A DNA stretch of 64,000 bases from Lunularia cruciata. Taxonomy: Eukaryota > Streptophyta > Marchantiopsida > Lunulariales > Lunulariaceae. Of the stretch, positions 9,893-20,497 are shown piece by piece; position 1 is the first letter of the stretch; the number at the start of each line of letters is the position of its first letter. Made by a program: the position numbers and the translations under genes. A model generated the notes under the pieces. It had not been told where the DNA came from. It ran no database searches and worked only from the letters and a program-made list of their open reading frames with translations. The stretch spans positions 63,612,001 through 63,676,000 of the forward strand of contig OX419757.1 of assembly GCA_948567375.1 (NCBI GenBank), given 5' to 3'.

Positions 9893-11242
9893 TCAAGTAC
9901 ATCTAGGACATAACCACTGTCCCTGAGGAACCACCGTGAGGGGAGGAGTCATACATGCCATATGCCATCCTCTCGAACAGCTATCACACACTAACATAGT
10001 AGCAGCTCCACCAGAAGAGCCACATAACATACACCTCAAGCCTGCACGTACAAGTGCCAAGCTTGGGTCCATAGTACCATCAATGTTTGGGAGGTGGCAT
10101 GGCGCACAATTGCGCACATGATCCTTCCAAACAACACCATCACGTCCTTCTAACACAAGGACTCCAGATGGCAAAACCTCGCGCACTCTCAAGATAGTGC
10201 GGCCTGTAGAAACATCAAGTGTCATCGGTGCTGTCTGCTGTAGATATACATAGTCGCCTGGATGAAATTGACGGATCGAGGGTCTATAACCTCCTCCTCG
10301 AATGGTAGCATAGCGTAAAGTATCTCTATGCTGAGCAATTGCCAAGTTCTCGAAGGCCATCGGCATCACTCTCCGAAAGATCTCTGCCCGCTGAGAACAT
10401 GCGCTCATCCATACATCAGGGTCATCCAAGTCCAAAACTACAGTAGCATCTCGACGAATGGCTGCAGGTAAATCTGGATCTCGTCCATAGAGTAGAAAGT
10501 ATGGAGAGAAGGATGCTAAGGAGGCTTGCCGGCTGAACCGATAGCCCATGGCCAACCAAGGTAACTGGAGATCCCAATCTCCCAAGTGGCCTCTCTGCAA
10601 ACCATACTTTCGCAATCCTCTCTTCACCGTCTGAACCACTCTCTCTGCTAAGCCATCTGCCTCAGGGTGATCTCGGGATGTAGTACGATGATCAATCAAA
10701 GCCTTGTCACACAAGACCTGAAACTCTCCCAAGAACTCTGTACCCTGATCAGTCAAAACCTCAGCTGGTGCACCAAAATGACTAAGAACTCGATCCAGGA
10801 ACGAGTAAGCTGTCCCTTCACTAGACTTGTCAGGAAGTGCCACCAACTCAATCCACTTGGAGAAGTGCTCCACCATCACCAAAACATACCGATGATGTCT
10901 CACAGTCAGCAGTAAAGGTCCGGCGAAGTCCAAACTCCAACGGTAACCCAATCCCATGATAGGTAATGGGTGTAACTATGGCATAGGAGCATTGAATGAT
11001 GCTCTAACTCGGTCACAAACCACACATCTGGCAACAAATTGCTGTACCTTGGTCTGCATACCGCGCCACCAATAATGACTCTGGAGTAAGCTATATGTAT
11101 GCTTTACTCCAAAATGTCCTAGCTCCTCATGAGCATGACGGACCAACTGTGGTCTCTGTGATGGAAGTGGTACTACTCGCACTCTACCATCCTCCCATAC
11201 ACGCAAAAGGTGTCTACCCTCCAATCTGAACCGTCTGGCTCG
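9893..11242 (-). pseudogene. Copy B integrase with PHD finger
   Basis: Two open segments (11224-10976 and 10957-9893) are interrupted by single TAG codons that replace CAG. The first holds the HHCC zinc finger (HAHEELGHFG to CVVC). The second holds the DDE core with WSLDFAG, LTDQGTEF and DGLAER, spaced D-35-E for the last two. A C-terminal region follows, ending in a PHD finger: CMLCG, CDSC, GWHMAC, CPRC. No chromodomain is seen where chromoviruses carry one. Integrase would insert the cDNA. The PHD finger would be expected to read histone H3 tails, by analogy with other PHD fingers. Confidence 0.9.
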
Positions 11243-12690
11243 CTAAAGAACACGGTCTCTCTCCTTGGCCCCAACTGTGCCACCCACAACACCAGTGCGA
11301 AGATAGTCCATCACTAAGACATCATCATGAATGTCTCGCTGAACTGTACCAATATCTTCACTCTTTGGATCTGTGACCTCAATAACTCCTCCTGTATGCG
11401 CTGAGAGAGATACCACCAATGTCTCTGCAAATATACACAGAAAGGCCGATGCATGCCAACCTGGCACCATCTCCTCATCTGTCTCACCATGCCAACGTGC
11501 TCCGGTCTGATCCTGCTGGCTGGGACATGGGTTTCTACTCAACCCATCTGCATCACGGTTCACCACTCCAGGTCTGTGAACAACCATGAAATCATACTCC
11601 TGTAAAATCAGAGCCCATCGTGCAAGCTTCCCTGAAAGCTTGTCGGACTCCATCAACCACTTCAGCGGCTGATGATCAGTGATGAGAGTGAAGGGGTTAC
11701 CAAATAGGTAACATCGGAAATGTGCTACTGCCCAAACTGCTGCCAAGCACTCTCCCTCATATGAACTATACTTCGCCTCCGCTGAATTGTTGGAGCGACT
11801 AGCATAGGCCACCACAAACTCCTTCTCCTCATCATCATGTTGGGTGAGCACCGCTCCAAGCCCCAACATACTCCAATCAGTGTGAACCTGAAATGGTCGT
11901 CCCCTGATCGGTCTCCTCAAAATAGGAGCAGATGTCAACCTCTCCTTGAGCTCTACAAAAGCTCTCTCCTGCTCATCTCCCCAACACCACTCCTGTGTAA
12001 GCTTGGTCAGCTTCGTCAAGGCCTTGGCAATGGCACTAAATCCTCTAACATAGCGGCGATAGAAGTTCGCCAACCCAAGGAATGCTCGCACTTTGCTCAC
12101 ATCCGTAGGCCGAGGAATACATGCAATAGCCTCCACCTTGGTCTACTGAACACCAAGTCCTCCGGGGTAGATAGTGTGACCCAAATACTCAACCTGCTCA
12201 TGGAAAAACCTACACTTCCCAGGATGTAATTTGAGTCCATGAGATCTCAACCTCTCAAACACCTCCAACAATTGTCTCTCATGCTCCTCCACAGTAGTGC
12301 TATACACCAAAATGTCATCAATATAGCACCGAGCAAAATCCAGTCCAGCTAGGATCCTATCCATGACCCTCTGGAACTCAGCAGGAGCATTCTTCAACCC
12401 AAATGGTAAGAATCTCCACTGATATAACACATCCTTGCCGTGAGGATCAATAGCCCAAAATGCTGTCTTGGACTTATCCTCCTCCCTGATTGGCAACTGA
12501 TGATATCCCGCTCGAAGATCCAAAGTACTGAAGACCTTTGCATGCCCAATCGCATCAAAAATCTCCTCCGGTGTAAGCATGGCATACCGATCAGCCCTGG
12601 TCTGTCGGTTGATAGGACGGTAATCTCCACCTATCTGTATAGTTGCCATGCATATCCTTCTTGGGGCTGGCATCACTGTCGCTGATGCAT
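11243..12690 (-). pseudogene. Copy B RT and RNase H (N-terminus deleted)
   Basis: RT reads LDLRAGYHQ, FGLKNAPAEF and CYIDDILVYS in 12676-12143, then RNase H in 12136-11243 with VHTDWSMLGLG and an intact LITDHQPL. One TAG (CAG in copy C) lies between them. Relative to copy C about 600 bp are missing upstream, so the frame jumps from the methyltransferase end (MRLIG) straight into mid-RT with a frame change. Small indels near 12630-12665 add to the damage. Confidence 0.9.
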
Positions 12691-13797
12691 ACTCTCTCCT
12701 ATCAAGCGCATCCTACGCTGCTCTGCCAAACCAAGGCTCACAATCCAGGTCAAACAGTTCAGGTCCATAGCCTGACCTAACACCTGACGCATGGATGCCT
12801 CTGACACTGCTGGAACAGCGGTAATACCGGTGCGAAAACCCATCGCCCGCTCTCTCTCATCAGCATTGGGTTCCACCAACTGCTGTAACTGTGAGTCCCA
12901 AACAAGTCCAGGTCCTCCCTCTCGAAAAGCATGAGAGCCTGGGAAACTCATGAGTGTGGGAAATGCAGCTCTAGGCTGTCCAACTAGGTTCACCACTGCC
13001 ATAGGTGACCTATCAGCCACTACCACTGTCTGAGACTGACGTCCAGCATCCAAGATATCATCAACAAGAATGTGGTCTAGTCGCTGAATCCCATCATAAC
13101 TACGCTGTAGAACCTCTCTGGGTAAAAGGTTCGTCCACCAAAGACAAAGACGATGAGCCCGTGATCCCACTCTGGCTGCATCTAACAATACAGCAGGTCC
13201 CATCCAAGAATGGACCTGATGTGTACTCGCCACCACTCTAGTGCGAGAATCACCCATCAATGGAACGTTCTCCAAAAGGTAAGCTGGAGAAACAGACTGA
13301 TGAACCTGGAGATGTCGTAGTATCCGTAACATCTCCCAAAACACACCAGAATGAGGATCCTGAAGACCCAAACCGCGGCCCACACGTGTATGTCCTTGAC
13401 ATGGCCATCCAGAAATCACCAAGTGAACAGGCCCATGTCTCTCTAGGTCATGCGCCCCCAGTAAGGAAATGTCTCCTGGTAAGGCCTTCTGGTAACCTCT
13501 GACTGTTGACATCGGTAATAACTCCGGATACCGATAGGCCAAGTGTGCCACATGATGTAGAGAGACTCGCCTAGCAGTCTCATCTCTCTCTACATACAAG
13601 TACCTCTGTACTCGGATACCCGCCTGTAACACCGCAGCTAGTCCGGTGCTGATCCCACCAAACAACTCTAATAGACATATCCCCTCTACTGGATACTGCC
13701 AAGCAATGAGTGTGGTATCCAGAGGTGTCAAAGCAATCGCCTCTGGAGGCTCATCCTCACACTCATCCCCTGATGGTACGAAGGCTCCACTCCAAGC
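12690..13797 (-). CDS. Copy B C5 cytosine-DNA methyltransferase domain (best preserved)
   Basis: An uninterrupted 352-codon stretch (13731-12673) carries the whole catalytic domain. Numbered in that stretch it shows motif I LLELFGGISTG (20-30), motif II YVERDE (46-51), motif IV GWPCQGHT with the catalytic Cys (108-115), motif VI LLENV (152-156), motif VIII RAHRLCLW (191-198), a target-recognition stretch, ERAMGF (294-299) and a motif X-like VLGQAMDLN (317-325). The order is I to X without rearrangement, so it resembles DNMT3 or DNMT1 and not plant DRM. It lies between protease and RT in the gag frame and has no introns, so it is element-borne. The enzyme would transfer methyl from S-adenosylmethionine to cytosine C5. 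Its target and activity are unknown. Confidence 0.88.
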
Positions 13798-14406
13798 CTA
13801 CTGCACCAACTGATCTGCATGCTGCTGCAATGCCTCCTCTGAACTCCACAATGGAACATCCAAGGTGGATGGAACAATCCCACTCGTACTCCATAGCCGA
13901 GTGGTCTCCTCTAGTACTGGAGTATCCTCTGCATGGGCGTTCCCCTCCAACAAGTCACCAGGCCAAGTAACTGCACCGCTGAAAGCTAAAACTGATGCTG
14001 CCATGGTCCCGGACTGTAGTGAGCCAAGACTGCCACTACTGAAACGTACTGGTAGGCGACATACTCGTCCCTCACTAGACTGCCAACCAGGTCTATAAGA
14101 GGCTGTCTCCTCCCAATAGTCAATACTGAAACCCATAGGGTATAACACTGCTCCCCCAACTAGCACATCATAGGACTCAGCTATCGTCGCAATAGCTTGA
14201 GCTCTCACCACCGAGCTATCAGTCGGATGACCAGGCTGAACCTGGACAACAAGCTCCCCACGTGTGATGTACTGTGTCGAACCACCACCTAGAGATGTCT
14301 GGAACTGAAATGGACACCTCTCCACATCGGTCTTCCGTAACTCCAGACCAACAACTGCAGCCTTCCCCAACATAAGGGGCTGCGCACCAGAGTCTAACAA
14401 GACTCT
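13798..14406 (-). pseudogene. Copy B aspartic protease and linker
   Basis: LLDSGAQPLMLGKA near 14400-14360 is the retropepsin active-site motif. It is followed by a beta-rich domain ending near VGGAVLYPMGF (about 14145). The segment is open apart from a TAG upstream of the active site (PQR in copy C, CAG to TAG, about 14409) and one at its end (13797, CAG to TAG in a GlnGln pair). It shares the frame of gag and the methyltransferase. Confidence 0.8.
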
Positions 14407-16389
14407 CTATGGTGTATAGACCTTCCCTGAAGGTCCCACCAAACAAAAGATCCCCCTCTGGTTATCCAATAGGACAACACCAGGTGTAAACCGCGCTCTC
14501 TCAAAGGCCGGTCTAGCTGGCAACTCCTCCAGTCTAGCCGCTGTTGCCTGCCATAAACCATTGGTCGCTGAACGGATCCCATGCTCCTCAACCAAGTCAG
14601 CTCCACTACCAACCACCTCTGCTCTAGTAGTAGGAACTGCACCATCCCTACTCTCACACAACGTGGCAGCCAACCGAAACACTGGGGCTGGGTCAACTCC
14701 CAATGTAAACATGTCACTGGCTGAAAATAAAGGATGCCGCATAATCAGCTGAGCCGCCCCCAACATCATGCTAGACTCCGTCTGTGTAGTAGCAGGTGGC
14801 TGACTAGCAGGTACTCCATCAGGTACTCCATCACCACCTACCACACTTGCACTGGGACGTCTAGGAACCATGGATGTCGTCTGCAATGCCTTAGATAGTG
14901 TGAAAGACTGGGGAAGTCTGACCTGTCTCCCAACCTCTCCTCTCTGTGGGTCCAACTCCACTGATGCTCCTCTAGGCTCTGGAGCACGTACTGCACTCCT
15001 AGTCACTGCTGCAGATGCATCCACCTGTGCTGCTCCGCACATGAAGTCCAAAGCATCTCTATCACCAGCATATGAGGTGGAAGCCTCAGCACCCGAATCT
15101 GATCTCCTATGAGCAAAAGCCATACTAGCCAATCTGTGCTCCAACTACTCAATCCGAGTAGCCATAGCTGTGTCAGAAGTAAGGGCAGGTACTGCACCCC
15201 TACTAGGTGTAGATCCTCTACCACCACCTCTACCACCTCGTCCTCCATGAACTGGAGCTCCTCTACTACCTGCCATAGCAGCCCTACCACTCCGTAACTC
15301 CGGGTGTAGGTCAAAACACCGGTCACTAGTATGACCAAAGCTATGGCAGTGCTCACACTGCCTCTGTGCTGGCTGTGATGCACCAGAGGTATTAGGTCCG
15401 CTGCCCTGAGTACACTCTCTCCTATGGTGAGGTCCACCACAAGTCCAACAAGCAACACCACCACTCACTGGCTGCTGCTGACCCGAAAATGAGGGTAAGG
15501 GTCTAACTCCACTAGGCCCTCCACTCGCTCCATAGGATCTGGGCTGTCCACCCTGTCCTCGAAAACCAACTGGGCGTGGTGCACTCTGCTGCACTCTAGA
15601 AGAAGTCACAACCGTGGATGAGGTCTCTCTACCAAATCCAGCTGTCACCACTCTCTCCTCCACCATGTTGAGCTCAATACGCTCAGCCAAACCAAAGACT
15701 ACTGCCAAAGTGGGTGAAGTAGCCTGCAACAACGTAGCATCACGAACTCTACGTCGCAACTCCTTGTCCAGTATCCTATACCAAAACTGGACTGCCTGGG
15801 CCTCAGTAACTCCCTGAGTGAAACTGATCAGCCGCCTCATGCGAGTATATGCCTCGCGTAGGCTCTCTCCAGCCTTCCGCTGGAACTCCTGCAAGCTCCT
15901 CAGCTTGTCAGTCCGCACTCCCTGGTAGTTCTGCCTCAAACATAGGAAGAACTCAACCATGGGGTTAAACCCCGGTACCACACCACCTCCTGCAGCGGTA
16001 CCTCCACTCGTAGTAGCACTATCTCCAGCTAGTGCACCTCCACTAGCTCCACCCACACTACTCGAGGTAGAACTCGTAGGTACAGCCGATCTACTCCTGG
16101 CCACCGAGCCTGAAGTGATGGAGACATAGTGTGGAGACCAATACTGTCTCCATAACTCAATCTCCTCCAAATGAGCTCTCCTGAACTCATGGTAATCATC
16201 CATCGGTGGACCCTCCAAGTGCTGAAACAACCCCTTCCATGCCATGAAGGGTGTGAACAAAGTCGGGTTCCGCATCTGCTGCAGATCACACCAACTATCG
16301 AACTCCTGGATGAAGTCATCCAACTCAATGGTACCCACTGTACTAGAGTAACGCCTAGGGCCTTTGGAGGCCCCATAAATCTCGTCCAT
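14407..16389 (-). pseudogene. Copy B gag with two zinc knuckles
   Basis: The frame is open from about 16629 to a TAG at 15145 (CAG in copy C), then open again to 14407. The first in-frame ATG is at 16389 (WDMDEIYG); no earlier ATG exists in frame. A retrotransposon-gag capsid region spans about 16300-15650 (LRSLQEFQRKAGESLREAY, FWYRILDKELR). Two zinc knuckles follow near 15450-15330: CWTCGGPHHRREC, and CEHCHSFGHTSDRC, which is an exact CX2CX4HX4C. A Gly/Arg-rich stretch comes next. Gag would form the particle and bind RNA. The lack of an upstream ATG leaves the true start open; a spliced or non-AUG start is possible. Confidence 0.88.
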
Positions 16390-17888
16390 GTCCCACAACA
16401 ACGGTGCGGACACACCAAGTGCACTCTCAACTGAATCAGCTCCTGTGTCGAACTCCAACTCAGAGTCAATCTCCTCCCTCACTGGGACCTGAGATACAGG
16501 GTGATACCGAGTACCACTCCGAGTAAACCCACTGCGTACTGCAGGGCTAACTCCTCTGGAATCTCCAAAGAACTCCGTCGTGACCACGTAATTGCAACAG
16601 CAAACCCGAACCACCAACTGCAACCGCAAGTCGCAACTGCAAGTGCCCCACCAAGTGCCAACACCAACTAGACACCACCCACTAATGTAACTCTAACCGA
16701 GATAACTACACTAGGGGAAGGGCAACCTGTAACCTGCCATCATAACACGCACTCTCACGGTCTGCAGGTCATCACTTCCTGCCTCACCGGAGAGAAACAA
16801 AGGTAGTCTGACTGGTCATCACTCCAGCCTCACCACCGAGAGCACACCAGAGCACCAATGCTCAAAAGTCAGGGCACCTCACACAAACGTGGTGCACAAA
16901 CAGGAAGCAGAGAATGGAGGGGATCCAATCACAAGAAATCTAAACGAAAACCCTCCATCTCATAACACAACACGGGACTGACTCTGCCACCATTTGGCAT
17001 TTGACATAAGAGTAGTTCGTATCTAAGTCCTAAGCTACTAGGATCACCAAGAATGGGATCAAACTGCCTCTCCTAGCCAAAGCTACATGTGTATAGATAA
17101 CAGTGGCACAGTCACTATGACAACAAGTGAGGGTGGACCAGTTGGCTAGGGCACCAGTCTAGGAACAAGAGATCTAGGGATCAAACCCTGTTGCGCACAA
17201 TCTAGCAAGAAAGGCAGATTTTGCCAACCAATGACCAAGATCTACACTAAACTAGTTAGCCTCACGCCAGCAAGCTGGCCCTTCTGGCCCTTCTAGGCCT
17301 TCGTAGCCTCTCATAGCCCACAGCCCTATGCCTCGAAGCCTCTAAATGCCGAAATTCAGCCAAATGAGGCCTTTCTTGTTGCCACTTCGAACCTCCTCCA
17401 AAATTGGCGAAATTTCTCCAAATCTGCGAAACTCCTCCAAACTATGGCCAAACAGCGAAACTCCTCCAATTCTGGCCCAAAATCTGACGTAAATCTGACG
17501 TAAACCCTAAAGATGGATGTCCGCCAAATCCCCCGCTAACTTTCCACTCGAGCCAAATTGACAAAACGGGTTTTTCCAAATCACAATTTCATGAGAAGAG
17601 CTTTCCAACTCCACCTTCAATTTCACTTTCTGAGCCCAACTCGCAGCAAATTGGTCCTGCCTTCACCTCCTGAGCTCAAAATCACAACACTGCTCGAAAA
17701 TTGCTCCTTCTTTGCTCGAAATTTGGCCAGTGCTTCCGCACACCGTCCGCCTAACTGCCAAATTTGCATCAACTACACGAGCTTCTGCACACTAGGGAAA
17801 CATAGAACCTGAATCGAGCTACCACGATCCACCGAGCTTGGAGATACCACCAACACTCAACGTTCCTGCACCCAATTTCCCCCTGACT
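16390..17888 (-). other. Leader of copy B between A1 and gag
   Basis: About 1.5 kb without a conserved ORF lie between A1 and the first gag ATG. It includes C-rich short repeats near 17400-17470 (variants of CGAAACTCCTCC) and a tRNA-like segment on the + strand at 17118-17195. The same leader is found in copy C (61454-62911) and, decayed, in copy 4 (51850-52922). Confidence 0.7.
17118..17195 (+). other. tRNA-like segment (possible A and B boxes) antisense in the leader
   Basis: TGGACCAGTTGGCTAGGGC resembles an A box. About 35 bp later GGGATCAAACCCT resembles a B box (GGTTCGANNCC) with changes. The spacing and the CAGTCT stretch between them are those of a tRNA-derived SINE head. The anticodon stem does not pair well, so this is not a functional tRNA. 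Equivalents lie at about 62186-62262 (copy C) and 52495-52570 (copy 4, opposite strand). Confidence 0.4.
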
Positions 17889-17903
17889 TCACTTCTCTGA
17901 TGT
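17889..17903 (-). promoter_or_regulatory. Putative self-priming primer-binding site of copy B
   Basis: In element sense ACATCAGAGAAGTGA follows A1 directly. It is a poor match to the tRNA-iMet site (only ATCAGAG shared). It is fully complementary, over 15 nt, to TCACTTCTCTGATGT inside A1 (18095-18081), which lies 28-30 bp downstream of a TATA box. This is the arrangement of Tf1-type self-priming. Confidence 0.6.
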
Positions 17904-18343
17904 AATCAGATTGCTTAACACTCTCAACTCAACTCAACTCAGATCAGTACTTGATCTGTCACTCTATAAACTGCCAACAACTGGGCACTGATTACAGTCA
18001 AGCCACACCCACTCAAGCATAGAGAATCCAGGTGACGCTCGCCGGCCTCTGTCCACCATAGCCAGGAACTCGAAGGCTCAACATCAGAGAAGTGAGCTCT
18101 CTGGAGCTCACCTTCAAAACTATACCCCTTGGACTCGAGCTAGCCCTGAAACCCTAACGGTCCCGCTGATGGCACACTCGACGGTGCAAAGTGACGGTGG
18201 GCCCCACTGTGAAGTCAGTACCCTGAACACGAAATCTAACCATCAGAAAGTAGTCCTTGAGAAACTGCTAGAATAACTCTAACTACCATCACTGGAACTC
18301 CAGTGTCCGAGCATCTAGATGCGGAACTACAAATGGTGTGACA
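17903..18343 (-). repeat. A1 repeat of copy B (441 bp), 5' end of the element
   Basis: In element sense it begins TGTCACACC at the target duplication and ends CTGATTA next to the primer-binding site. It lacks any B sequence at either side. TATA lies at 18124-18121 and the predicted RNA 5' end is near 18093. Confidence 0.92.
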
Positions 18344-18347
18344 TCCA

Positions 18348-20492
18348 TCACCTGATTTATAGCTAGATGTAAAGCACTCTAGCTATCACAATGAAGATTC
18401 AAAAATGTCATGTGTCAATCCAATCTCTATGATAAGCCTGTTCAACTCATACTTAGCTTTGTAATAGATTGAGCTGCACACTTCTGCAATGTTGATCTCC
18501 AACTTATGCATCCACCTCCAAGTGTGAACACATACCTTGTCAAAGATTTCCTCCCATCCAGATCTTGTCCATAGTCTACATCTACATAGCCAATAAGTGA
18601 TTTGGCATTGTATGATTTAGCATCAAACGTGAGGCCAAAATCCAACATACCCTTGAGATATCTGAGGGTTCACAACTTCCCAATGTATCCTCCTTGGATT
18701 TGACATGTATATGCTAGTCTGGCCCATAACTAGAGCAATGTCAAGTCTAGTGCAAATCATCAAAAACATGAGACTTCCCATTGCCTTGTTGTAAGGGATC
18801 TTGGACATCAAACCTTTCACCATGGCATCTATTAGACAAAGAGCTGATGAAAGCTTGAAGTGAGGAGCTAAAGGAGTACTAACAACCTTGCAATTCTCCA
18901 TGTTAAAACTTGCAAGTACCTTTCTAGCATTTTTCCCTTGAGTTAACCACAACTTCCTATCCTCCAAGTTTCTTTGGATCTCCATCTCCCAAATCTTCCT
19001 TGTTGTACCAAGATCTTTCATTCTAAACTCAGAACTCAAGAGAGCTTTGAGCTTATCAACATCAAATATGTTCCTAGTTGCAATAAGCATATCATCCACA
19101 TAGAGCACCAGAATAGTGAAGCCAAAGACTTCATTACTCACCATTTTCATGTATACACAAGGATCAAACACACTCAGTTTAAATCCTTGTGACCTCATGA
19201 AATCATTGGACTGTTTGTTCCACTATCTAGGGGCTTGCTTCAGTCCATACAAGGATTGTAGCAACTTGCAAACCATATCCTTTCAGCTTTTCTTCACAAA
19301 TCCCATAGGCTGTCTCATGAAGATCACTACATCTAAATTGCCATAGAGGAAAGCATTACAACATCCATTTGATCTAGGATAAGACCAAAGAAAGTCACAA
19401 GTACACACAATAAGAAAATAGTGGTATACTTAGCAACAAGAGAGTAAAGCTCATTGTAATCCACACCTTGTTCTTGTGTGAATTCCTTGGCCACCAACCT
19501 GGCCTTGTGGATCTTCTTTTCTCCATCAATGGGGCTATCTTTCAATTTGTAGACCCACTTATTGTCCACTATTGTTCATGTTTTGGAAGCTTCACTAACT
19601 CCCAAGCCTTGTTCTCAATCAATGATTGCATCTCTCTCTACATCACTACATTCCACTCAAGGTTGTCCATCAAAGCTTGAGCTTCATTGTATAAAGAAGG
19701 TTCTCCTTCTTCCAAGATCAAGGCCATACCATCATCATTATCAAGAGAGATATCCTCATTTCCTAATTGTGTTGAATCAGCCCATTTTCCAAATCATGTT
19801 AGGAGCATGAATATAATGTCCAAATTTCCTCCTTGTTGATGACCCCGCTTGATCTTCATATGTTGGCATGTGTTCAGGTTCACCAATCTCCTCATGCTCT
19901 TGTAATTCCTCAAGGTGGGGAATTTGCTCCTATGTGGGAGCACCTCCTTGTGCCTCATCATGAAAACCATCATAATTAATCTCCCCCTCAACAATATTTA
20001 AAGGAGATTTTCCCTTGTTAGTATGAGGAGCTTGAGCTTTCTCCCCCTTGGTCGATGATGTAGACTCATTGAATGAAACATCTCTATTGACAATCAATTT
20101 ACAAGTGACGGCATCCCACAACCTGTAATCCTTCACACCAATTTGGTAGCCAAGAAAAACACATTCTATTGGAAGTAAGATCTAGCTTATATATACTTTC
20201 CTTGGGTATGAGAGAATATGCATTACATCCAAAGACTACTAAATGACTATACTCTATAGGCCATTTGTGCCTCATCTCAAATGGTGTCATGCAATCAAAC
20301 ACACTAGAAGGAGAAAGACTTACTAAATAAGCTGCAATGTTGACAACTTCAGCCCAAAATGTATGTGATAAATATGATGGGCTCAACATACTCCTAATTT
20401 GCTCCAATAGTGTTTGATTGAGCCACTCAGCAACACCATTCTGTTGTGGAGTATAAAATGTAGTGAGATGGTGAGTTATCTCCTCTTGTTGA
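18348..20492 (-). pseudogene. Copia element: integrase end, RT and RNase H
   Basis: RNase H (GYVDVDYGQDLDGRKS, GGGCISWRS) lies at 18648-18442. RT lies at 19569-18623, with WVYKLK, ARLVAKEFTQEQGVDY and LYVDDMLIA (copia YVDD) near 19105. The end of the integrase lies at 20492-19800, with HHLTTFYTPQQNGVAEWLN and a decayed C-terminal region. Frameshifts and stops interrupt every domain, so the element is dead. It continues leftwards beyond copy B and rightwards beyond X1. Confidence 0.88.
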
Positions 20493-20497
20493 CAATA

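Larger units (their letters stand above)
9061..18343 (-). mobile_element. Copy B of the methyltransferase-bearing split-repeat element (whole length, internally deleted)
   Basis: It is 9283 bp on the minus strand, bounded by TCCA (9057-9060 and 18344-18347), or TCCAT if one shared terminal base is counted. From its own 5' end it reads A1 (18343-17903), leader, gag, protease, methyltransferase, a deletion of about 600 bp at the MT-RT boundary, RT, RNase H, integrase, PHD finger, polypurine tract, B1, A2, B2. It interrupts the RNase H of a copia element. Gag and the methyltransferase are its best-kept parts. All six in-frame stops identified are TAG at ancestral CAG. Confidence 0.95.

Noticed and set aside
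9936-10121. Plus-strand ORFs antisense to the element, repeated at 54403 and 5842
   Set aside because: They are shadows of the PHD-finger coding strand; their repetition only reflects the copied coding sequence.
9893-11242. Tyrosine-recombinase (DIRS/PAT) element, suggested by the split repeats
   Set aside because: The enzyme region is a clear DDE integrase with HHCC finger and D-35-E spacing; no tyrosine recombinase motif was found.
12690-13797. Host cytosine methyltransferase gene
   Set aside because: It is in frame with gag and protease, lies between protease and RT, has no introns and is present in three copies at the same place.
17118-17195. A real tRNA gene
   Set aside because: The anticodon and acceptor stems do not pair and the B box is degenerate.
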